Notes: generated by a model from the sequence alone, not told the origin. Shown: positions 43,336 to 52,454, counted from the stretch's first letter. The stretch: DNA of 64,000 nucleotides from Roseiarcus sp963737365 (GCA_963737365.1 CAVTSD010000007.1:1240001-1304000), one strand, 5' to 3'. Numbers and translations are program-made.

Positions 43336-44178
43336 ATGCGTTTTGAAGGAACCGCCGCCTATGTGGCGAGCGACGAACTGAAGACTGCGGTCAACGCGGC
43401 GATCGCGCTCGAGCGTCCGCTGCTGATCAAGGGCGAGCCCGGCACCGGCAAGACCCTGCTCGCTCAGGAGATCGCCGCCGCGGTTGGCGCTCCGTTCATC
43501 GCCTGGCACGTCAAATCGACCACGCGAGCCCAGCAGGGCCTCTACGAGTACGACGCCGTGTCGCGCCTTCGCGATTCGCAACTCGGCAACTCGCGCGTGT
43601 CCGATATCGCCAATTACATTCGCCGCGGCAAGCTATGGGACGCCTTCGTGTCTCCGGTTCGCCCGGTGCTGCTGATCGACGAGATCGACAAGGCGGACAT
43701 CGAATTCCCCAATGACCTGCTGCTCGAACTCGATCAAATGGAGTTCCACGTTTACGAGACCGGAGAGACGGTCAAGGCGCGCGTTCGGCCAATCGTCATC
43801 ATCACCTCCAACAACGAGAAGGAACTGCCCGACGCCTTCCTGCGCCGCTGCTTTTTTCACTACATCCGCTTTCCCGACCCTGAAACGATGGGCAGGATCG
43901 TCGAATCGCACTATCCGTCGATCAAGCCGAGGCTGGTGGAAGAGGCCATGCGGTCGTTCTTCACGCTCCGCGAGACCCCGGGACTGAAAAAGAAGCCGAC
44001 CACTTCGGAATTGCTCGACTGGCTCAAGCTTCTGCTCAATGAGGACATTGCGCCTGAGGCTTTGCGTGAGCGCGACGCCAAGAAGCTGATCCCGCCGCTG
44101 CATGGCGCATTGCTCAAGAACGAGCAGGACGTGCATCTCTTCGAGAAGGTCGCCTTTTTGAGTCGCCGCGAGCGATAG
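43336..44178 (+). CDS. MoxR-family AAA+ ATPase
   Basis: A 280-residue cytosolic AAA+ protein. Walker A G-E-P-G-T-G-K-T is at residues 33-40 and Walker B is V-L-L-I-D-E-I-D-K. Sensor motifs T-S-N-N-E-K-E-L and F-L-R-R-C-F-F follow. Family members act with a VWA partner as chaperones for metalloenzyme assembly; the CoxE-like gene at 36.8 kb is the probable partner. The frame opens with GTG at 43321, with ATGs at 43333 and 43336; I prefer 43336, which gives the usual N-terminus M-R-F-E-G-T. Confidence 0.92.
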   Translation: MRFEGTAAYVASDELKTAVNAAIALERPLLIKGEPGTGKTLLAQEIAAAVGAPFIAWHVKSTTRAQQGLYEYDAVSRLRDSQLGNSRVSDIANYIRRGKLWDAFVSPVRPVLLIDEIDKADIEFPNDLLLELDQMEFHVYETGETVKARVRPIVIITSNNEKELPDAFLRRCFFHYIRFPDPETMGRIVESHYPSIKPRLVEEAMRSFFTLRETPGLKKKPTTSELLDWLKLLLNEDIAPEALRERDAKKLIPPLHGALLKNEQDVHLFEKVAFLSRRER

Positions 44179-44281
44179 AGGGCGCGGCTCCGTCTCTGTG
44201 TGCGCGTTGACCGGTTGACAGGCGCTCGCCGAGCGGCCGGTCCAGTGATATACCGAATCGGAAACATGGGAACGGAAGACC

Positions 44282-44524
44282 GTGACGCTTGGCCCGGGCA
44301 TATTCTTCAAGACGCGAAGTTCGCGCGCGCGGCCTTTCGAACAGTACCGTTTGAACGGCGAGTCGGTCGTTTGCGAACGCATCACGCCGAATGCGCGCTC
44401 GCCGGGCTCCCCGCAGGTTAAGCCTCTACAGTCCTGGACGGTTGACGAGTTCACAGCCGCCAACGTGCCCCAGGACGCCAAAACCGCGCTTCAGGAATAT
44501 TTGCGGGAGAAGCACAAGGCTTAA
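44282..44524 (+). CDS. Small hypothetical protein (80 aa)
   Basis: GTG start with GGAAG three bases upstream. The C-terminal part (V-D-E-F-T-A-A-N-V-P-Q-D-A-K-T-A-L-Q-E-Y) is a plausible amphipathic helix; the N-terminal half is basic. I do not recognise the family. It lies between moxR and sixA on the same strand. A competing frame overlaps it, so this is uncertain. Confidence 0.4.
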   Translation: MTLGPGIFFKTRSSRARPFEQYRLNGESVVCERITPNARSPGSPQVKPLQSWTVDEFTAANVPQDAKTALQEYLREKHKA

Positions 44525-44609
44525 CGGACGAGAGCGGCAGACGTCATTTTTGTCCGCGCTCGAAGACAAGAACTTGCCAATCCCCCGGCGCTTGCGCATT
44601 CTTCATTGC

Positions 44610-45134
44610 ATGCGCCGGTTGTTTCTCGTTCGTCACGCCAAGGCTGAACTCTCCGTCGGACGCGAGGATTACGCGCGCAAGCTGACCGAGCGAGGGCGGG
44701 CGGACGCAAGACGAGTCGCCAAGGCGCTCGCCGCTCGTCACTTTCTGCCCGATGTTTTGATCCATTCCGGCGCGGCGCGCGCCAAGCAGACGGCCGAGAT
44801 TTTCGCCGCCGAATGGGAAAGCAAAGTCGAGCTGGAAGAGGACGCCCGCCTTTACGATGCGTCCACGACAACGCTGCTCGATCGGGCGCGAACGCTCGCT
44901 GACGCCCACAAGCGCGTGGGTCTGGTCGGGCACAATCCTGGTCTCGGCGAACTCGCGACCGCGCTCGCCGGCTCGGGCGCGGAGCCAGAGCGGCGCAGCC
45001 TGGCGGCAAAATATCCGACCGGCGCGGTTGCGGTTCTGGATTTCTCCGTCGAGCAATGGGACGAGGTCGAGCGCAATTCCGGAATGCTATCGCTTTATCT
45101 TACGCCGGCGGAGCTCGAGGCCGACGCGGACTAG
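44610..45134 (+). CDS. sixA: SixA-type phosphohistidine phosphatase
   Basis: A 174-residue histidine phosphatase. The catalytic R8-H9 is in L-F-L-V-R-H-A-K-A-E, and the second His is in G-H-N-P-G-L. SixA removes phosphate from histidine phosphotransfer domains; here it could act on phosphorelay or PTS components. It sits after moxR and before the ycjXF pair. The ATG at 44610 is used because family similarity begins there. Confidence 0.9.
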   Translation: MRRLFLVRHAKAELSVGREDYARKLTERGRADARRVAKALAARHFLPDVLIHSGAARAKQTAEIFAAEWESKVELEEDARLYDASTTTLLDRARTLADAHKRVGLVGHNPGLGELATALAGSGAEPERRSLAAKYPTGAVAVLDFSVEQWDEVERNSGMLSLYLTPAELEADAD

Positions 45135-45269
45135 GCAAATTGAGTTGGCTAGCAGCCTTGTCGCAGGAGACCTATAAGAATTCGGCGGGCCACGAACCGT
45201 TGGCTGCGCGCCTCACGCGCTGCGTCCAGGCGCTCCCACTGTCCAAACGAGCGCACCCCGCCTAAATAG

Positions 45270-45293
45270 GCGCCGGTTCGGCGCGGATTTTTT
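45270..45293 (+). terminator. Intrinsic-terminator-like hairpin before ycjX
   Basis: A 6-bp all-GC stem (45270-45275 with 45279-45284), a 3-nt loop, three bases, then six T residues at 45288-45293. It follows sixA by 135 nt and ends directly at the TTG start of ycjX. The GGA at 45285-45287 could also serve as the ribosome site of ycjX. The double role makes its function uncertain. Confidence 0.5.
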
Positions 45294-45294
45294 C

Positions 45295-46737
45295 TTGTCA
45301 GGTTTCAGCGATTTCATCTTCGAGGCGGAGCTCGTCGCCCGTTCGATCGGCGACTATTTTGCGGGCGCCCCCTTGCGCCTCGGGGTTACCGGGCTGTCGC
45401 GCGCCGGCAAGACGGTATTCCTGACGGCGCTCGTCAACAACCTGATCGCGGGCGCGCGCCTGCCGGTTTTTGCGGCATCCGCCGAAGGGCGCATTAAGCG
45501 GGTGCGGCTCGAACCGCAACCCGATGATGCGGTGCCGCGCTTCGCTTACGAGGAGCATCTGAAGAGCCTCTCGGGGCCGGATCGCCGCTGGCCAGAGTCA
45601 ACGCGACGCATCGCTCAGCTCAGGCTGACGATCGAATTTGAGAGCGCTTCCGGTTGGGGCTCGCGGGGCCAGACGCTTACGGTCGACATTGTCGACTATC
45701 CCGGCGAATGGCTGCTCGACCTGCCCCTTCTCGCCAAGAGTTACGCCGAATGGTCGCGCGAGACGCTGGCCGCAAGCCGGACTTTGGCGCGCGCGCCGCT
45801 CGCCGAACAATGGCGCGCGGCGATGGTCGGCCTCGACCCGGATGCAGAGGCCAACGAGGACACGGCGCGGCGCATCGCCGAATTGTTCACAGCCTATCTC
45901 AAGCGGGCGCGCGACGATGTCTATGCGCTCTCGACCTTGCCGCCCGGCCGATTCCTGATGCCAGGCGATCTTGCCGGTTCGCCCGCGCTGACCTTTGCGC
46001 CCATTCCGCTCAACGATGACGCGACGATCGCTCCCGGATCGCTCCCGGCCATGATGGCGCGCCGTTACGAAGCATATAAGGCGCATGTGGCGAGGCCGTT
46101 CTTCCGCGATCATTTCGCCCGGCTCGATCGCCAGATCGTGCTCGTCGACGCGCTTTCCGCGCTCAATTCGGGCCCCGCCGCGGTCAAGGACCTCGAGAAC
46201 GCGCTGACGGAAGTCATGCGCGCCTTTCGCGCCGGACGGTCGTCCTATTTCGCTTCGATTTTCCGACCCCGTATCGACCGCATCCTGTTTGCGGCGACGA
46301 AGGCCGACCACCTGCATCATAAGAGCCACGACAGGCTGGAGGCGATCTTGCGTGCGCTCACGGCGAAGGCGATTGCGCGCGCGGAAGGGGTCGGGGCGGA
46401 GATCGACGTCATTGCGCTCGCCGCCGTCCGCGCCACCCGCGAAGCCGAGATCAGAACCGGCGACGAGACGCTCGACGCCATCATCGGCGTGCCGGAAAAG
46501 GGCGAGACGATTGGGGGGCAAACGTTCGATGGCGTAGCTGAGGCCGCCGTATTTCCGGGAGAATTGCCGGCTGATCCGGACACGATCTTTGAGGGCGACG
46601 CGATCGCGCTCCCCGAAGCCGACAACGACTGGCGGTTTGTGCGCTTCCGGCCGCCGTTGACTGAGCGGGCTGAGCCAGCGCCTCAGATTCGGCTCGACCG
46701 TGCGCTGCAATTCCTCCTCGGGGATCGCCTGGCATGA
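45295..46737 (+). CDS. ycjX: YcjX-like P-loop ATPase/GTPase (DUF463)
   Basis: A 480-residue cytosolic NTPase. Walker A is G-L-S-R-A-G-K-T and the downstream D-I-V-D-Y-P-G-E-W-L-L-D serves as the G3-like motif. T-K-A-D resembles a G4 motif. YcjX belongs to a stress-induced family linked to envelope stress, often beside YcjF. No ATG or GTG is available in frame before the conserved start, so I use TTG at 45295, preceded by GGA seven bases upstream. Confidence 0.88.
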   Translation: MSGFSDFIFEAELVARSIGDYFAGAPLRLGVTGLSRAGKTVFLTALVNNLIAGARLPVFAASAEGRIKRVRLEPQPDDAVPRFAYEEHLKSLSGPDRRWPESTRRIAQLRLTIEFESASGWGSRGQTLTVDIVDYPGEWLLDLPLLAKSYAEWSRETLAASRTLARAPLAEQWRAAMVGLDPDAEANEDTARRIAELFTAYLKRARDDVYALSTLPPGRFLMPGDLAGSPALTFAPIPLNDDATIAPGSLPAMMARRYEAYKAHVARPFFRDHFARLDRQIVLVDALSALNSGPAAVKDLENALTEVMRAFRAGRSSYFASIFRPRIDRILFAATKADHLHHKSHDRLEAILRALTAKAIARAEGVGAEIDVIALAAVRATREAEIRTGDETLDAIIGVPEKGETIGGQTFDGVAEAAVFPGELPADPDTIFEGDAIALPEADNDWRFVRFRPPLTERAEPAPQIRLDRALQFLLGDRLA

Positions 46738-47792
46738 GCCAGCGCCCGCCTCGCCCCCGCGCATTTCGGCTCGACGACCAGCGCGTGGCCGTCGACGATC
46801 AGCCCGCGTCCCTGGCGCCGGACACGATCATTCGCTCGCAAAACGATCCGATTCCAGCCAGTGTTCCGGCGCCAATCGACGAGACCGAACTCAAGATCGA
46901 GGCGGCGCAGAAATCAGGCCTCATCGCCCGTTCGCGCTTGACACTTGGCGGTCTGGTCTGGACGGGGCTCGGCGGCCTCGTCTCTCTCGCTTTGGGCCTA
47001 TGGACCACCGATCTCATTGAAGGGCTGTTCGCCAAAGCCGAGTCGCTTGGGATCATCGGCCTCCTGTTCGGCCTCGTGTTCCTGGCCGGCCTGATGGGCG
47101 TTGCAACGCGCGAGATCATCGCTGTTGGGCGCCAGACGCGGATCGCGGAAATACATGTCGCCTTGGCTGAGGCGCGCGCCGCTGACGATCGCGCCGCGGC
47201 GCGCCGGCTCGTCGGTCGACTTGTCACCCTCTACAGCAATCGGCCCGAGATGGCTCACGCCCGCGCGCAGGTCGACGATGCGACGCGCGCCATTATTGAC
47301 GGGCGCGACCTGATCGACGTCGCGGAGCGAGCACTCTTGCGGCCGCTCGACGACAAGGCGCAAGCCGAAATCGCCGCGGCCGCCAAGCGCGTGTCTCTGG
47401 TGACCGCAATCAGCCCACGAGCGATTCTCGATGTCCTTTTCGTCGTCGCCCAGATCATCCGCCTGGTTCGGCGCATCGCCGAAATCTACGGAGGCCGACC
47501 GGGGCTGCTCGGCCTCATCAAGCTTGCACGCTCGATCGGCGCCCATATCGCGATCACCGGCGGCATGGCGGTCGGCGACAGCCTACTTCAGCAGCTCGTC
47601 GGCCACGGCATCGCCTCGCGCATCTCCGCCCGGATGGGCGAGGGCGTGCTCAACGGCCTGCTCACCGCGCGCGTCGGGCTCTCGGCTCTTGCCGTCTGCC
47701 GGCCCATGCCCTTCTCTGTCGACAAGCCCCCCGGCGTCTCCGACGTCGCGCCATTCCTGTTCAGCAAGGGTGAGGAGAAGGTTCGGGGTTAA
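46734..47792 (+). CDS. ycjF: YcjF-like membrane protein (UPF0283, TIGR01620)
   Basis: The 352-residue protein has a cytoplasmic N-terminal region (about 1-65), two membrane helices (about 70-120), then a helical cytoplasmic domain. Hallmarks: the L-F-G-L-V-F-L-A-G-L-M-G-V-A-T-R-E helix end and A-R-S-I-G-A-H-I-A-I-T-G-G. Its ATG overlaps the stop of ycjX as ATGA, so the two are translated together. Function is unknown. Confidence 0.88.
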   Translation: MSQRPPRPRAFRLDDQRVAVDDQPASLAPDTIIRSQNDPIPASVPAPIDETELKIEAAQKSGLIARSRLTLGGLVWTGLGGLVSLALGLWTTDLIEGLFAKAESLGIIGLLFGLVFLAGLMGVATREIIAVGRQTRIAEIHVALAEARAADDRAAARRLVGRLVTLYSNRPEMAHARAQVDDATRAIIDGRDLIDVAERALLRPLDDKAQAEIAAAAKRVSLVTAISPRAILDVLFVVAQIIRLVRRIAEIYGGRPGLLGLIKLARSIGAHIAITGGMAVGDSLLQQLVGHGIASRISARMGEGVLNGLLTARVGLSALAVCRPMPFSVDKPPGVSDVAPFLFSKGEEKVRG

Positions 47793-47912
47793 GGGCGAGG
47801 CGACGCCCTGAGGCTATGCTTAATGCCAAACGGAGCGCTCGATGATTGCCGAGATTTCCATCGCATCGAGAGGAACTGCGGGAATTGTGCCGCCGGTTCC
47901 ATGTCCACTGAC

Positions 47913-48515
47913 TCAATCCACCGGCTCAAGCTTCTCCAGACCCACGCTCGCCAGCACGCCGATGTGGACGTCGAACCAGTAGCCCTGAAGAGTCAGCCGG
48001 CCTGCGGCTACCGCCTCGGCGATCCATGGGAAGGTCATGAGATTGGCGAGCGAGAGGCGCACCACCTCGGCTTCGATCCGTTCGAGCCGTCCCTGCGGCT
48101 CCTCCCCTGCGGCGAGGAGGGCGGGCTTGCCCAGCTCGACCCAAGTCGCGATGAAATCCCGCGCCTGGGGCGGTGGCCCATAGGCCATCGCTCTGACCCC
48201 GCCGCACTGTGCGTGGCCGAGCACCACCAGTCGCGGCACCTTAAGCACCTTGACTCCAAATTCGAGCGCCGCGCTCGTGCCGTGGTGCCCGGGGTCGGGC
48301 GTATAGGGCGGAACAAGCGCGGCGACATTGCGCACAACGAACAATTCACCAGGCACCGCGCCGAAGATCGTCTGCGGGTCGACGCGCGAATCCGAGCACG
48401 CAATGACCATCGCCTCGGGGCTTTGACCCCAATTGGCCAAGGCCTCGTAACGCGCCCGTTCGGCTGGCCAGACCTCGGCGCGGAAACGGCGGTAACCTTC
48501 GATCAGCGGGTCCAT
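47913..48515 (-). CDS. Beta-class carbonic anhydrase
   Basis: A 200-residue enzyme that interconverts CO2 and bicarbonate. Zinc ligands C40, H101 and C104 and the D42-R44 dyad are complete (A-C-S-D-S-R and L-G-H-A-Q-C-G-G). Typical of bacterial cytosolic beta-CAs. The ATG ending at 48515 is chosen over a longer frame since similarity begins there. The 289-base gap to the divergent FkbH gene presumably holds both promoters; I see no other gene in it. Confidence 0.93.
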   Translation of the reverse strand: MDPLIEGYRRFRAEVWPAERARYEALANWGQSPEAMVIACSDSRVDPQTIFGAVPGELFVVRNVAALVPPYTPDPGHHGTSAALEFGVKVLKVPRLVVLGHAQCGGVRAMAYGPPPQARDFIATWVELGKPALLAAGEEPQGRLERIEAEVVRLSLANLMTFPWIAEAVAAGRLTLQGYWFDVHIGVLASVGLEKLEPVD

Positions 48516-48804
48516 GGCTCGGCTTACCGGCGAAATGATGTATGGTGCACTGCGATAACGCGCTAGCGGCGGTTGCGCAAGGAACCCGCGGCGGGTGTTT
48601 AACCTCGACTCCGATGACAAGAACTTTTGGGTTGACGGGAGAAGTCCAGGACGGCAGAGAAGCAACCGACCCTCCCAGCGACAGAGGGAACGCGCGCGCC
48701 GGCTCTTGCGAGCCGAGCCGTCTCTCCGCGACAAGGGAACGAAATTGTTCCGTCGCACCAATAACATATGTATCGTCTGATCTGGCTCCGCAGGGCATGA
48801 CGCC

Positions 48805-50571
48805 ATGAAACACGCAACTCTTCCGCTGGATTATTTTGCTCTCGCCAAAGAGGCCAAGGCGCTAAACACTTCGGACGCCGCAAAAGTCATCCGCGTCGCG
48901 CTCCTGTCGGACTGCGCGACCCAGCACCTTGCCGATATTACGCGCGCCCTCGCTGCCCGGAACAACGTGCAGGCGGAAGTCTACGAGGGGAATTACGATG
49001 GCGTCGACCTCGAGATCCTCGATCCGAGCTCCCTTTTATACGCTTTCAACCCGCAATATGTGGTGATCCTCCAGTCGAGCGAAAAGCTGAAAGCCCATCT
49101 TTACGCCAGCAGCGACCGGCGCGGGTTCGCCGACGAAACGATCGGCAGGCTGGAGAATTTGTGGGCCACGTTCCGGTCGCATAGCCAGGCCACGATCGTC
49201 CAATGCACCTTCGTGCTCCCGAGCGAGCGCGCGTTCGGCAATTATGAACTGAAGGTTGCCGAGTCCGTCGGCTCGATCTTCTCGGAGATCAACTACCGGC
49301 TTGCCGTCAAGGCTCGCGAGTCCAAGAACGTGCTTTTGAACGACGTCGATTTTCTGGCCGCGTCCGTTGGCCGAGCGCAATGGCTCGACGCCCGAATGTG
49401 GAACATGGCGAAGACGCCCTGCCGGCTCGAGCATCTTCCGCTTCTGGCGCAATCGCTGCTGGACACAATGTTCGCCGCATCGGGCATGTTCGCAAAATGT
49501 GTCGTGCTCGACCTCGACAATACGCTCTGGGGCGGGGTGATCGGCGATGATGGTCTCGAAGGCATCGCGCTCGGCGAGTTCGATGAGGGCGAGGCGTTCG
49601 TCGCGTTTCAGACTTTCATTCGCGAACTGAAACGGCGCGGAATCATACTGGCGGTGGTCAGCAAGAACGAACACGCCGCCGCCGTGCTGCCGTTTCGCGA
49701 GCATCCGCACATGGTGCTGAAGGAAGAGGATATTTCCGTTTTTGTCGCCAATTGGGACAACAAGGTCGACAACATTCGCCTGGTCCAAAAGACGCTAAAT
49801 ATTGGCTTCGATTCGCTCGTATTCCTCGACGACAATCCGTTCGAGCGCAATATCGTGCGCCAGTTCCTGCCCGACGTTGTCGTGCCGGACTTGCCCGAGG
49901 ACCCGTCCCTGTATGTTGAGACACTCGCCGGCCTCAATCTTTTTGAGACCGCGTCGTTTTCGGAAGCCGACTTGCAACGAGCTGAGCAATATCGAGAGGA
50001 AGCCCAGCGCGAACTCACGAAGACCCACTTCACCAACATCAACGACTATCTCATCTCGCTTGGCATGGAGATCCGGCTCGAGCGGTTCAACGCTTTCAAT
50101 CTTCCGCGGATCGCCCAGCTGAGTCAGCGCAGCAATCAATTTAATCTGATGACGCGCCGTTATGGGGAAGCAGCCTGCGAGGCGATGATGAGCGACCCTA
50201 CCATCGCGCCACTTACGGTCAAGCTTGCCGACAAATTTGGCGATTACGGCCTCATCTCAGTCGTCATTCTCAAGCACGTTGGGAGCGATGTCGAAATCGA
50301 CGAATATCTGATGAGCTGCCGCGTGTTGCAGCGCGGCGTCGAAAGCTTCACCATGAACAACATCTTTTCCCATGCAGCGCGGCTGGGCGCGAAGCGGGTG
50401 ACCGGCCACTACCTCCCCACCAAGAAGAACGACATGGTGAAGGACTTCTTTAAGAGCTTTGGCTTCGAGAAGATTGCGGACGGCGACGCCGGCGCTTCCC
50501 AATGGGCGCTCGCGGTCGAGGCTTATCGACCGCGCGAGACATTCTTCGCGCCGGTCGTCAACGAGCTGTAA
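48805..50571 (+). CDS. FkbH-like HAD-IIIC protein (predicted acyl/glyceryl loading onto carrier protein)
   Basis: A 588-residue protein. The central HAD domain has D236-L-D-N-T (nucleophile and acid), S-K-N with K287, and L-D-D-N-P at 341-345. A family-typical N-terminal domain precedes it, and a C-terminal GNAT-like domain contains S-C-R-V-L with C505, a residue conserved in FkbH proteins. Known FkbH enzymes take 1,3-bisphosphoglycerate, remove phosphate, and load the glyceryl unit onto an acyl carrier protein. An ACP gene is next but one. It is the first gene of the putative envelope-acylation operon. Substrate identity is inferred. Confidence 0.9.
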   Translation: MKHATLPLDYFALAKEAKALNTSDAAKVIRVALLSDCATQHLADITRALAARNNVQAEVYEGNYDGVDLEILDPSSLLYAFNPQYVVILQSSEKLKAHLYASSDRRGFADETIGRLENLWATFRSHSQATIVQCTFVLPSERAFGNYELKVAESVGSIFSEINYRLAVKARESKNVLLNDVDFLAASVGRAQWLDARMWNMAKTPCRLEHLPLLAQSLLDTMFAASGMFAKCVVLDLDNTLWGGVIGDDGLEGIALGEFDEGEAFVAFQTFIRELKRRGIILAVVSKNEHAAAVLPFREHPHMVLKEEDISVFVANWDNKVDNIRLVQKTLNIGFDSLVFLDDNPFERNIVRQFLPDVVVPDLPEDPSLYVETLAGLNLFETASFSEADLQRAEQYREEAQRELTKTHFTNINDYLISLGMEIRLERFNAFNLPRIAQLSQRSNQFNLMTRRYGEAACEAMMSDPTIAPLTVKLADKFGDYGLISVVILKHVGSDVEIDEYLMSCRVLQRGVESFTMNNIFSHAARLGAKRVTGHYLPTKKNDMVKDFFKSFGFEKIADGDAGASQWALAVEAYRPRETFFAPVVNEL

Positions 50572-50606
50572 GGAAATTGTAGCATGCCCGCGGCCCACGC
50601 CCCAAC

Positions 50607-50717
50607 GTGGCGACGATGACCGAAGACCCGGGTACGGTTTTGTGGCGAATTGTCGGCGCGCTGCTCTTCGTCGCTTTCCTGACGGACTTTTTGGCTCTTT
50701 GGATCCTGCATTTGTGA
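50607..50717 (+). CDS. Tiny membrane protein ORF (36 aa; 33 aa from ATG)
   Basis: GTG at 50607 or ATG at 50616 opens a frame encoding one hydrophobic helix (I-V-G-A-L-L-F-V-A-F-L-T-D-F-L-A-L-W-I-L) after a short acidic head, ending H-L. It lies between the FkbH-like gene and the ACP gene on the same strand. The position recalls DltX in Dlt operons, but the DltX-like tyrosine motif is on the MBOAT instead. No clear ribosome site is visible. It may be a small subunit or a chance frame. Confidence 0.45.
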   Translation: MATMTEDPGTVLWRIVGALLFVAFLTDFLALWILHL

Positions 50718-50780
50718 TCATGACAAACACGCCGGCAACAGAACGGTTTCCGTACGCAGTATGCCATTTAAGGGGGGAAA

Positions 50781-51023
50781 ATGGAGACGAATGAAATCGT
50801 GTCTCGCTTGACGCCTATCTTTCGTGATGTCTTCAACGATGACGACCTGGTGGTCAGCGAGGGCATGACTGCAGCCGACGTGCCAACGTGGGATTCGCTG
50901 TCCAACATCAACATGATCATCGCGGTGGAGAAGGCGTTCGGCGTCAAGTTCAGCATCAAAGATGTCAGGAATTTAAAGAACGTTGGCGAACTGCTCGAAC
51001 TGATCAAGAAAAAGGCGGCGTAG
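50781..51023 (+). CDS. Acyl carrier protein
   Basis: An 80-residue ACP with the phosphopantetheine site in W-D-S-L-S (Ser in D-S-L) and the following helix N-I-N-M-I-I-A-V-E. It has a strong ribosome site: A-A-G-G-G-G-G-G just before the ATG. It is the probable carrier loaded by the FkbH-like protein and used by the MBOAT, like DltC. It is directly followed by the MBOAT start with no gap. Confidence 0.92.
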   Translation: METNEIVSRLTPIFRDVFNDDDLVVSEGMTAADVPTWDSLSNINMIIAVEKAFGVKFSIKDVRNLKNVGELLELIKKKAA

Positions 51024-52445
51024 GTGGGTTTCACCGCGCCGCTGTTCTATGTCGCCCTCCTTCCCGCGGTGACGGCGTTTTATCTGCTCTCCGGCCGTTG
51101 GCGGGCGATTTATCTTCTGGTGCTTTCTTACGCTTTTTACGCGCTCTCCAGCCGAATTTATCTCGTGTTGCTCATCGTCGCCTCGGCAGCGATCTACGCG
51201 CTCGGGCTCGCCATCGCGAAGAGCGGCAGCGAACGGGCGAAGCAGGCGTATATGGCGGCCGGCGTTGCTGCGGTGGTCGCGGTCATCGTGGCCTTCAAGG
51301 CGGCCGGCGCGTGGCGCGGTTTGCTGTTGCCCCTCGGGGTCTCCTATTACTCGTTCAAGCTGATCTCGTATCTCATCGAAGTGTACTGGGACGACGAGGC
51401 GGTTGAGCGCGACCCGATCGTCTTCTTCCTCTTTCCAGCCTTTTTTCCGCAGATCATCAGCGGGCCGATTCAGCGACCGGAGCCGTTCTTCGCGCAGACG
51501 CGCGACATCATGACGAGGTCGATCGACGACAAACAGATCGAAATGGGATTTCGGTTCATACTCGGCGGACTAATGATGAAGACGCTGGTCGGCGACCGGC
51601 TCGGAGCCTTCATCGAGCTGATCGACCAATCCCATTCAGACTATTCTTACGGCGTCATGCTGACGACCGTCGCCTGCTACACACTTCAGCTCTACGCGGA
51701 TTTCTCCGGCTATACGAACATTGCGCTGGGTATCGGCAAGCTGTTCGGTATCGAGGGTCCGCCCAATTTCAATGCGCCGTTCCTGGCTACCAACATCCAG
51801 GACATGTGGCGCCGCTGGCATATGAGCTTGACTTTTTGGCTCACCGACTACCTGTTCACACCCTTATCGATGTCGCTTAGAGACTACGGTCAAGCCGGAT
51901 TGATCGGCGCCATCTGCCTCAACATGATCATCATCGGGGTGTGGCACGGCTTCACGCTCAACTATCTCGTGTTTGGCATGCTTCACGCCGTCTTTCTCAG
52001 CGCAACCGTGCTGATCCTTGGCGAGCTAGCTCGCCGTAAACGCGCTGCTGGAAAAGTCAAAGCCCCTCAAAGTTCCGGCTGGCGTCCGCCCGGCGCTATC
52101 CTCGGTGTTCTCGGCGCCGCATTGACCTTTGCTCTGATGAGCTTCTCGCAGATCTTTTTTCATTCCGAGACATTTGCCCAGGCCACTTCCATACTCGCTC
52201 AGGTCGCCGGAGTCGGGCCGAGCGGGCCGACCGGATGGTCGGACATGGCTGCAAACCTGGTCGTTCCAGCGTGGATCTGCATGGGGGTTGCGCTTTATGT
52301 CGGCGCGGGGGCGCCCGGCGCCCGAGGCCTTTTCGGGTTGCTCAACCGTACAGCCCCAAATTGGCTGCAGTACGGCGTTTGCCTGTTCCTGCTGTCGGTC
52401 CTGTCGACCGAGGGAAGCGGACGGTTCATCTATGGGCAATTCTAG
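51024..52445 (+). CDS. MBOAT acyltransferase (DltB/AlgI family) with C-terminal tyrosine motif
   Basis: A 473-residue multi-pass membrane acyltransferase with GTG start right after the ACP stop. The family motif W-R-R-W-H is at 262-266 and the catalytic-type histidine H308 is in I-G-V-W-H-G-F. The extreme C-terminus is F-I-Y-G-Q-F (468-473), with Tyr470. This resembles the C-terminal tyrosine motif of the Dlt microprotein DltX, which has been described as an acyl-accepting carrier. MBOATs of this class transfer acyl groups from carrier proteins across the membrane to sugars or polymers. Confidence 0.92.
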   Translation: MGFTAPLFYVALLPAVTAFYLLSGRWRAIYLLVLSYAFYALSSRIYLVLLIVASAAIYALGLAIAKSGSERAKQAYMAAGVAAVVAVIVAFKAAGAWRGLLLPLGVSYYSFKLISYLIEVYWDDEAVERDPIVFFLFPAFFPQIISGPIQRPEPFFAQTRDIMTRSIDDKQIEMGFRFILGGLMMKTLVGDRLGAFIELIDQSHSDYSYGVMLTTVACYTLQLYADFSGYTNIALGIGKLFGIEGPPNFNAPFLATNIQDMWRRWHMSLTFWLTDYLFTPLSMSLRDYGQAGLIGAICLNMIIIGVWHGFTLNYLVFGMLHAVFLSATVLILGELARRKRAAGKVKAPQSSGWRPPGAILGVLGAALTFALMSFSQIFFHSETFAQATSILAQVAGVGPSGPTGWSDMAANLVVPAWICMGVALYVGAGAPGARGLFGLLNRTAPNWLQYGVCLFLLSVLSTEGSGRFIYGQF

Positions 52446-52454
52446 CGAGCCTAA

